NCBI RefSeq assembly: GCF_947488135.1
Contig: NZ_CANKYW010000004.1
Span: 62,001-126,000 of the forward strand
Length of the DNA stretch: 64,000 bases
Source: an uncultured Marivita sp.
GTDB taxonomy: Bacteria; Pseudomonadota; Alphaproteobacteria; Rhodobacterales; Rhodobacteraceae
Reading direction: 5' to 3'
The notes beneath the pieces are model-generated. The model was given only the letters and a program-made list of their open reading frames with translations, searched no databases and was not told the DNA's origin. A program made the position numbers and the translations under genes. Positions 25,596-31,940 of the stretch are shown in pieces; position 1 is the first letter of the stretch, and each line of letters begins with the position of its first letter.

Positions 25596-26285
25596 ATGCA
25601 CAGAAAGCATCACGGCAGTCAGGACCATCCTTTGGCATATCGAGTTTCATACGGAGTTTATTCGGTCGACACACACGTTCCTGAGCCGAACATTCGACCG
25701 TTGGATGGCGATATACGGTTGATCAAGCTGGAGGACCAGACGCAGGACTCCGGGTGGCTGCATTTCGGAAACGCGTCTTCCAATGTCGGAAAATGGGCGA
25801 GCACCGAAAACATGCCGACGCGTGCCCGCCGCGAAGGTGCAAGCGTCATGCTATATCCGAAACTGGATTTCCACCATCTGAGCAGCATAGCCCTTGTATC
25901 AGAGCGAGCGCGGGGCGTGTTCGAGGAGCTTGAACCGGGCGTGCATCAGTTCCTGCCCATCGAGGTGACGATCGGCAAGGATGATGTGCCCTATGGGAGC
26001 TACCATCTGATGTTCCTGGGCAACCGACTGGACACGTTGGAGAAAGGGCTGAGTGGACCGTACAATGCGCGTGGCATTTGCAAAGGGTTGTCAGACCCTG
26101 ACGGGCAGGTTGCGCTGAATAGCGACGAGATCGGGGTGCATCATGCGTGGAGTGAGATGTTCCTATCGTTGGGAACTTTCTCTTTCTTCGTATCCGACAC
26201 ACTTGCCAAAAGACTTCAGGATGAGGGTTTCACGGGCTTGTCCGAGTTCCGGCATACCGCTGAAACCAAGGAATTGTCGGACTGA
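25596..26285 (+). CDS. Imm11-like (DUF1629) immunity-type protein
   Basis: A 229-aa soluble protein with no signal peptide. The middle segment RARGVFEELEPGVHQFLPIEV and the C-terminal FFVSDTLAKRLQDEGFTGLSEF are the two blocks I associate with the Imm11/DUF1629 immunity family of polymorphic toxin systems. No toxin, secretion or Rhs gene is nearby, so it would be an orphan or decoy immunity gene. A TTG at 25632 with AGGA 7 bases upstream is a better-supported start than the ATG at 25596, giving a protein starting LAYRVSYGVYS. It lies between two copies of a 77-bp repeat, and its base composition is less GC-rich than the flanking operons. Confidence 0.68.
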   Translation: MHRKHHGSQDHPLAYRVSYGVYSVDTHVPEPNIRPLDGDIRLIKLEDQTQDSGWLHFGNASSNVGKWASTENMPTRARREGASVMLYPKLDFHHLSSIALVSERARGVFEELEPGVHQFLPIEVTIGKDDVPYGSYHLMFLGNRLDTLEKGLSGPYNARGICKGLSDPDGQVALNSDEIGVHHAWSEMFLSLGTFSFFVSDTLAKRLQDEGFTGLSEFRHTAETKELSD

Positions 26286-26325
26286 AGTACGAATGATGCA
26301 GCCTTTGTGGTGCTCGATTTTGGGC

Positions 26326-26401
26326 GGATAGGTCCGGTTGGACCTATTGTTTCGCGCGCGAAACATTGGGTCCGATGCGGGCGTATTAAGGGTTTGTTAA
26401 G
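26326..26401. repeat. 77-bp direct repeat, copy 2
   Basis: This is the second copy of the element at 25502-25578, in the same orientation and 824 bases downstream. The first hairpin has a shorter loop (GTCCGGTTGGAC), the 18-bp palindrome is unchanged, and the last GGACC arm is altered to GGGCG, so the third hairpin is lost. The TTAAGGGTTTGTTAA end is intact. Between it and the DUF1203 gene there are 130 bases with nothing else recognisable. Confidence 0.9.
26386..26400. promoter_or_regulatory. CtrA-type box (TTAA-N7-TTAA) in repeat copy 2
   Basis: This is the same exact TTAA-GGGTTTG-TTAA sequence as in copy 1, but with no gene start directly downstream on the plus strand. It suggests the box belongs to the repeat rather than to the Imm11-like gene. 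Confidence 0.45.
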
Positions 26402-26531
26402 GTTCGGGTTTTAGGTGGTTTGGGTTGGATGGAAGTGTCTGCTTAATCTCCTTCCAAAATCTGCATTGCGGGACGAAGATGGTCTTCGCTGGGGTGCGCA
26501 AACGGTCGCAAATCGTCTGTTTTTTATCTCT

Positions 26532-26993
26532 TCATCGTTCGCTTGTGAGCCGCGCCTGCCAGCAATTGTTCCTGGCGGATCGCAAATCGACGAATGCCAC
26601 GTCGTCCTGGGTAAGCAGCGCGTCCGCGTAGCTCGCCACCTGCTCGACCGGCGTGATGCGTCCCGTGCCGTAGATGATGCGTTCGTCCGAGGAATATCCC
26701 TTCAGGAGATAGTCCGGCGAGGTGAGGATTGCAGGCAAGTCCGTTGTGGTAGTCGGCGCGCAAAACTTACCGCACAGGAAAACTGGTCCCGTTTCCGCGT
26801 AAGGTTGCAATGTGGAAAAAGGACGGTATGCGATGACCAGCATTTCCTCGCCTTCAGGAACAAGGCGTAGACAACAGCGGCAAGGCGCATCTCCATCACT
26901 GATCTTTCTCTCGGGGGCGTTACCATACGCGTCTGGCGATCCGGAGCGGTATGCGTCTGCAATTTCGATCGGAATTCCTTCAAAAACTGGCAT
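26532..26993 (-). CDS. DUF1203 family protein
   Basis: A 153-aa soluble protein. The pattern PCRCCLRLVPEGEEMLVIAYRPF in the first half and VAFVDLRSARNNCWQARL near the C-terminus match the DUF1203 family, whose ending RSARNNCxxxR is distinctive. Its function is unknown. The ATG has AAGGGA 8 bases upstream. A small dyad ATGTCT/AGACAT (27009-27024) sits just before the ribosome binding site and might be an operator. It points away from trkA and towards the repeat-flanked Imm11-like gene. Codon use is more AT-tolerant than in the ntr and trk genes. Confidence 0.78.
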   Translation of the reverse strand: MPVFEGIPIEIADAYRSGSPDAYGNAPERKISDGDAPCRCCLRLVPEGEEMLVIAYRPFSTLQPYAETGPVFLCGKFCAPTTTTDLPAILTSPDYLLKGYSSDERIIYGTGRITPVEQVASYADALLTQDDVAFVDLRSARNNCWQARLTSER

Positions 26994-27289
26994 GGTTCGG
27001 TCCCTTCAATGTCTGACAAGACATATCTGCGCCAGCCTCGAAGAAGCGACCCGAAAGTTGCGCATTAGGAGAGGTTCGGACGGCATGCAGCATCGGGTAA
27101 GATGAACTCCTAGCTGTCATTCGCCCCGTTCGGCTCGCATGGTTAAAAAGCGGTGTCTGAATCTCCGAGCAGGAAACAGCGGGCGCAACACTCACCCAAC
27201 GGGAGCATCCTGCGCAATTGACCCCACCCCGGACCTCTGCCACACAAGAGCCTGCGCCATAGCCAAGGGGCCCGTCCGCGGGCGAAGTC
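26994..27289. other. 296-base divergent intergenic region before trkA
   Basis: This region contains the dyad ATGTCT-GACA-AGACAT at 27009-27024, close to the DUF1203 start, and must hold the promoters for DUF1203 (minus) and trkA (plus). I see no convincing gene, RNA or terminator in the rest. The ribosome binding site of trkA is weak. Confidence 0.5.
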
Positions 27290-28666
27290 ATGAAAGTCAT
27301 CATCTGCGGAGCAGGTCAGGTCGGTTGGCAGATCGCGCGGCACCTTTCGGGGGAGCGCAATGACGTCACCGTGGTGGACAACAATGCCGATCTGATCCGG
27401 CGGGCGACGGATGCGCTCGATGTGCAGGGGATCGCGGGGTTCGCGTCCTATCCGGATGTGCTCGATCAGGCGGGGGCGCGGGACGCCGACATGATCATTG
27501 CGGCGACCCATTCGGACGAGGTCAACATGGTGACCTGCCAGGTGGCGCATTCGGTGTTCGAGGTGCCCCGCAAGATCGCGCGGCTGCGGTCGAAATCTTA
27601 TCTGACGGCGATCTACTCGGATCTCTACCGCCGCGATCACATGCCCATCGACGTGGTCATCAGCCCCGAGACCGAGGTAGCGGATGCAGCGTTGCAACGG
27701 CTCAACGCGCCTGCGGCATTCGATACGGAAAAGTTTCTCGATGGTGAAGCGGCGCTGATGGGGCTGACGATCGACGAGGATTGCCCGATCATCAACACGC
27801 CGCTCAAGCAGTTGACCGATCTCTTCTCGACGCTGCGGTCGATCGTGGTGGGCATCCGGCGTGACGGGACATTGTTCGCGCCCGAATCCGGGGACCAGAT
27901 CTTCGCGGGCGATTCCTGTTACGTGATGTCCCACAACGAGGACGTTCGGCGGACGCTCGAGATTTTCGGCAAGACCCACCGCAAACAGGAGCGGGTCGTG
28001 ATCATCGGCGGCGGCAATGTCGGGTTGATGGTGGCCAAGGAGCTCGAGGCGCGGACCGACCGGGTTCGGGTCAAGGTGATCGAGCGCAACCGCAAGATCG
28101 CCGAACGCGCCGCCGAGGCGTTGGAGCGGACCATCGTTCTCAATGGCGACGGGTTGGACGTGGCGCTGCTGGCCGAGGCCAATATCGAACGGGCCGACGC
28201 CGTCCTTTGCGTCACCGACGATGACAAGACCAACATGCTGGCCGCGGTGCGTGCCAAGTCCGAAGGCGCCCGCATGGCGATCGCCTTGATCAACGATCCC
28301 ACGTTGGAACCGCTGATGGAGCTGCTCGGGATCGACGCCTATATCAACCCGCGCTCTGTCACGGTCAGTTCGATCCTGCGCCACTTCCGGCACGGCCGGG
28401 TGCGGGCGGTTTATTCCATCGGCGATGCCGAGGCCGAGGTGATCGAGGCGGAAGTTCTGTCCACGTCGCCCATGGCGGGCCAGAAGCTGCGCGATATCGA
28501 CTTCCCGGAAGGGGTGATCGTCGGCGCGGTGCGTAAGGCGGGCAAGGTCAAGCGTCCGACCGGGGCGATGGTGATCGAAGAGGGCGACCAGGTCGTGCTC
28601 TTCACGCTGGCCAAAGATGTGCCGGAGGTCGAACGCCTGCTTCAGGTGTCGATCGACTTCTTCTGA
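27290..28666 (+). CDS. trkA: Trk potassium uptake regulatory protein
   Basis: TrkA (458 aa) is the cytosolic NAD-binding gating subunit of the Trk K+ uptake system. It has two RCK units: the first Rossmann motif is CGAGQVGWQIA at residues 6-16, with acid residue VVDNN closing the fold, and the second is IIGGGNVGLMVA at about 238-249. Each is followed by a TrkA_C domain. trkH starts 3 bases after its stop, so the channel and its regulator are made together. In Rhodobacter this gene follows ntrX closely; here the accessory islet separates them. Confidence 0.97.
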   Translation: MKVIICGAGQVGWQIARHLSGERNDVTVVDNNADLIRRATDALDVQGIAGFASYPDVLDQAGARDADMIIAATHSDEVNMVTCQVAHSVFEVPRKIARLRSKSYLTAIYSDLYRRDHMPIDVVISPETEVADAALQRLNAPAAFDTEKFLDGEAALMGLTIDEDCPIINTPLKQLTDLFSTLRSIVVGIRRDGTLFAPESGDQIFAGDSCYVMSHNEDVRRTLEIFGKTHRKQERVVIIGGGNVGLMVAKELEARTDRVRVKVIERNRKIAERAAEALERTIVLNGDGLDVALLAEANIERADAVLCVTDDDKTNMLAAVRAKSEGARMAIALINDPTLEPLMELLGIDAYINPRSVTVSSILRHFRHGRVRAVYSIGDAEAEVIEAEVLSTSPMAGQKLRDIDFPEGVIVGAVRKAGKVKRPTGAMVIEEGDQVVLFTLAKDVPEVERLLQVSIDFF

Positions 28667-28669
28667 TCC

Positions 28670-30187
28670 ATGGCGCTGCTCTATCGCCTGCCGCTGTTGC
28701 TGCTGCTGACGGGACTTGCGTCGGTGTCGATGATCGTCCCCGCCAGCGTCGCGCTCTGGGGCGAGGCATTCCAGGACGCGCGGTCGTTCTTCTATTCCGG
28801 GCTGATCGGGGTGATCTTCTGCCTACTGGTCGGCTTCGCGCTGGCCAATCGGCCGCATAACCGCAACGCGATCCGGCAACTTCTGGCGCTCTTGGGCAGT
28901 TTCGTGGTTTTGCCCGCGTTTCTCGCCGTGCCGTTTTACGAGTCGGTTCAGACCACGTCCTTCCTCAACGCCTATCTGGAAATGGTATCAAGCCTGTCGA
29001 CCACCGGCTTGCCGCTTTTCGCGCCGGAGCGTCTGTCGATGGCCGAACATTTATGGCGCGCGCAGGTGGGCTGGATGGGCGGATTGCTCATGTGGGTGGC
29101 GGCCGCGGCGATCCTGGCGCCGTTGAACCTCGGCGGGTTCGAGGTGACGTCTTTGGGCGAGCCGGGGCAGGATGTTGTGGCCGGGGCCGCACGTCGGGAC
29201 ACCGCCAACCCGGCCAGCCGTCTGGCGCGCAGTGCCGCCGTGCTGGTGCCCGCCTACGCGCTGCTGACGCTGGCGCTTTGGGTGCTGCTTCTGGTGTCCG
29301 GAGACACGCCGTTCGTCGCGCTGACCCATGCAATGAGCGTGATGTCGACCTCGGGCATCTCTCCCGTGGGCGGCACCGCTGGGGCCGAGAGCGGCCTTGC
29401 CGGAGAGGCGATCATGGCGGTGTTCCTGCTGTTTGCACTGTCGCGTGTGACCTTTTCGCAGGACACCAGCAGCAGCGCGCAGAGGGCGGGGCTGTTTTAC
29501 GATCCCGAATTCCGGCTCGGGCTGGCGATCGTTCTGTCGGTGCCGACGCTGCTCTTTCTGAGACATTTCGTGGCGGCGCTGGACATCGGTGACCAGAACA
29601 ACATCATCGCCGCGCTGCGTGCGTTCTGGGGCGCGGCCTTCACGGTTTTGTCGTTTCTCACAACCCACGGCTTTTCCAGCGTCGATTGGGTCGACGCGCA
29701 GGCTTGGTCCGGGCTCGAAACGCCGGGGCTGATCCTCATGGGGCTGGCCCTCATCGGCGGGGGCGTGGCGACGACGGCGGGCGGAGTGAAGCTGATGCGC
29801 GTCTTTGCGCTCATCATGAATGGCATGCGCGAGGTGGACCGGCTTGTGCACCCCTCCTCGATCGGGCGGTCGGGCCTGGTGTCGAGGCGCACACGGCGCG
29901 AGGGCGCTTTCATCGCCTGGGTGTTCTTCATGATCTTCGCGATCACTCTTGCCGCCACCACCGTCGTCTTCGCGGCGTTCGGCATCCGGTTTGAACAGGC
30001 GCTGGTGCTTGCCGTGGCCAGCCTGACCAATTGCGGACCGCTGGTCGACGTGGTTCAGGCGGGACGTTTGACCCTCATCGAACTGGGGCCGGGACCTAAG
30101 GCGATCGCCGCTCTGGCAATGATCATGGGGCGGCTCGAAATGCTTGCGTTGGTGGTCATTTTGATACCGGATCTCTGGCGCGATTGA
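28670..30187 (+). CDS. trkH: Trk potassium uptake transmembrane protein
   Basis: A 505-aa integral membrane K+ translocation subunit with about ten to twelve helices in four MPM (pore) repeats. Selectivity-filter-like segments with conserved glycine can be seen at LSTTGLPLF, MSTSGISPVGG, LTTHGFSSVD and LTNCGPLVD. It works with TrkA just upstream. No terminator is visible in the 122 bases before hfq, so readthrough to hfq is possible. Confidence 0.95.
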   Translation: MALLYRLPLLLLLTGLASVSMIVPASVALWGEAFQDARSFFYSGLIGVIFCLLVGFALANRPHNRNAIRQLLALLGSFVVLPAFLAVPFYESVQTTSFLNAYLEMVSSLSTTGLPLFAPERLSMAEHLWRAQVGWMGGLLMWVAAAAILAPLNLGGFEVTSLGEPGQDVVAGAARRDTANPASRLARSAAVLVPAYALLTLALWVLLLVSGDTPFVALTHAMSVMSTSGISPVGGTAGAESGLAGEAIMAVFLLFALSRVTFSQDTSSSAQRAGLFYDPEFRLGLAIVLSVPTLLFLRHFVAALDIGDQNNIIAALRAFWGAAFTVLSFLTTHGFSSVDWVDAQAWSGLETPGLILMGLALIGGGVATTAGGVKLMRVFALIMNGMREVDRLVHPSSIGRSGLVSRRTRREGAFIAWVFFMIFAITLAATTVVFAAFGIRFEQALVLAVASLTNCGPLVDVVQAGRLTLIELGPGPKAIAALAMIMGRLEMLALVVILIPDLWRD

Positions 30188-30309
30188 CCCATACGCGCAC
30201 ACTTGCCGAAATTCCTTGTTTTTCCTCTGGAATTTACGTGAACCCCACGACATAGTGGCGACAAATCACGGCTGTCTGCACGGCATAAGCAAGAACAAAG
30301 GCAATTATT

Positions 30310-30549
30310 ATGGCATCTGACAAGCAGAACCTTCAGGACGCATTTCTCAATCACGTCCGAAAAACGAAGGTGCCGGTGACTGTTTTTCTCATCAATGGCG
30401 TCAAATTGCAGGGCGTTATCACTTGGTTCGACAATTTCTGCGTGCTTTTGCGCCGCGATGGTCAGTCTCAGCTTGTGTACAAACACGCGATCTCGACCAT
30501 CATGCCGGCACAGCCGATCAACCTTTATGACGGCGAAGGCGACAGTTGA
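30310..30549 (+). CDS. hfq: RNA chaperone Hfq
   Basis: A 79-aa Hfq, the hexameric Sm-like protein that pairs small RNAs with mRNAs. The Sm1 motif ([21 protein letters not shown]) and Sm2 motif ([10 protein letters not shown]) are complete, including the KH pair of the proximal RNA site. The short acidic tail after residue 72 (YDGEGDS) is typical of alphaproteobacteria. hflX overlaps or directly follows, the usual arrangement. In Rhodobacter Hfq was found as a nitrogen fixation regulator (nrfA), matching its place next to the ntr genes. Confidence 0.98.
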   Translation: MASDKQNLQDAFLNHVRKTKVPVTVFLINGVKLQGVITWFDNFCVLLRRDGQSQLVYKHAISTIMPAQPINLYDGEGDS

Positions 30550-30566
30550 GGGAACATAAGGCGCAT

Positions 30567-31820
30567 GTGACCCCAGCCTGGGTCCTGCATCCTGACATCA
30601 CCAGCGACCGGTCGCGCCGGGCAGCCGAACCTGCCTTGGCCGAAGCCGTCGCCTTGGCTGCCGCATTGCCGGGGCTGGAGGTCGTGGGCAGCACCGTTGT
30701 GCGCTTGCCCAAGCCGCAACCGGGGGCATTGTTCGGGTCCGGCAAGATCAAGGAACTCGAGGCGCTGTTCAAGGAGCGCGAGGTCGAGCTTGTTCTGGTG
30801 GACGGACCCGTGACGCCGGTACAGCAGCGCAATCTGGAAAAAGCGTGGGGCGTCAAGCTTCTGGACCGGACCGGCCTGATCCTCGAAATCTTCAGTGACC
30901 GCGCAGCGACCCGCGAAGGCGTGCTCCAAGTCGAGATGGCCGCGCTCAGCTATCAGCGCACCCGGCTGGTGCGCGCCTGGACCCACCTGGAACGCCAGCG
31001 CGGCGGGCTTGGCTTTGTCGGTGGTCCCGGTGAAACCCAGATCGAAGCTGACCGCCGCGCCATCGACGACCACCTTGTCAACCTGCGCCGCCAGCTCGAC
31101 AAGGTGGTCAAGACCCGCAGCCTGCACCGCGCCGCACGCGCCAAGGTGCCGTACCCCATCGTCGCCTTGGTCGGCTACACCAACGCTGGGAAATCGACGC
31201 TATTCAACCGGCTGACCGGGGCCGAGGTGATGGCCAAGGACATGCTCTTTGCCACGCTCGACCCGACCATGCGGGCGGTCAAACTGCCGGATGGGCCGGA
31301 CGTGATCCTGTCCGACACCGTGGGTTTCATCAGCGACCTGCCCACCGAATTGGTCGCGGCCTTCCGTGCCACGCTGGAAGAGGTGCTGGCCGCCGACCTG
31401 ATCCTGCACGTGCGCGACATCAGCCACAGCGCCACCGAGGAACAGGCGCAGGACGTGCGGGACATCCTGAACTCACTCGGCGTGACCGAAACCACCCCAC
31501 TGCTCGAGGTCTGGAACAAGATCGACGCGATGGAAGAGGTGGCCCGCGAGGCGGCACAGGCACGCGCGGACCGGGACGACGCGGTTTTCGCCACCTCCGC
31601 TCTGACGGGCGAGGGGCTGGATGCGCTTCTGGGCGCCGTCAACCGCATCCTCGAAGGGGATCGCCGCGAGGAAACTCTGCACCTATCTTTTGATGAGGGC
31701 CGCAAGCGCGCCTGGCTGTTCGAAAAGGCCCTGGTCGAACATGAAACGCAGGACGAGACCGGCTACACGCTCACGGTGCGCTGGTCCGCCAAGGACGCCC
31801 GCCAGTTCGAAACCCTCTGA
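30567..31820 (+). CDS. hflX: ribosome-associated GTPase HflX
   Basis: HflX (417 aa) splits or rescues stalled ribosomes under stress. The N-terminal HflX domain includes the glycine-rich GALFGSGKIKEL and the conserved GGLGFVGGPGETQIE loop; the G domain has G1 GYTNAGKST, G3 DTVGF and G4 NKID. The frame is open from a TTG at 30546 overlapping the hfq stop, but a GTG at 30567 with AAGG upstream fits the family start better. Both make it translationally linked to hfq. An intergenic GC-rich repeat (31824-31887) follows the stop. Confidence 0.95.
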   Translation: MTPAWVLHPDITSDRSRRAAEPALAEAVALAAALPGLEVVGSTVVRLPKPQPGALFGSGKIKELEALFKEREVELVLVDGPVTPVQQRNLEKAWGVKLLDRTGLILEIFSDRAATREGVLQVEMAALSYQRTRLVRAWTHLERQRGGLGFVGGPGETQIEADRRAIDDHLVNLRRQLDKVVKTRSLHRAARAKVPYPIVALVGYTNAGKSTLFNRLTGAEVMAKDMLFATLDPTMRAVKLPDGPDVILSDTVGFISDLPTELVAAFRATLEEVLAADLILHVRDISHSATEEQAQDVRDILNSLGVTETTPLLEVWNKIDAMEEVAREAAQARADRDDAVFATSALTGEGLDALLGAVNRILEGDRREETLHLSFDEGRKRAWLFEKALVEHETQDETGYTLTVRWSAKDARQFETL

Positions 31821-31823
31821 AAC

Positions 31824-31887
31824 GGTTTCTTTGGGCTGAAAATACCTCGGGGGAGGCGCCCGCAGGGCGGCGGGGGCAGCGCCCCCG
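31824..31887 (-). repeat. GC-rich intergenic repeat, copy A (hflX end)
   Basis: Read on the minus strand, this is a CGGGGGC/GCCCCCG hairpin, a second GC-rich block, then CCCCCGAGGTATTTT-CAGCCCAAAGAAAC. It shares this order and wording with copies at 35436, 56707 and 61438. It lies between the convergent hflX and penicillin acylase genes, together with GCGCGCGC and ATGGCC/GGCCAT dyads up to 31930. It is likely a transcription-ending region for both. Confidence 0.75.
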
Positions 31888-31940
31888 AACCGCGCGCGCA
31901 GCGCGCGCCCGTCGGATGGCCAAAGGCCATTCGAAACCGG

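Noticed and set aside
25502-26401. Insertion sequence or composite transposon
   Set aside because: No transposase is present, no terminal inverted repeats frame the unit, and no target-site duplication is visible. The flanking repeats are direct intergenic elements.
26415-26870. Plus-strand open frame between the second repeat and trkA
   Set aside because: It is antisense to the DUF1203 gene, which has a better ribosome site and family motifs.
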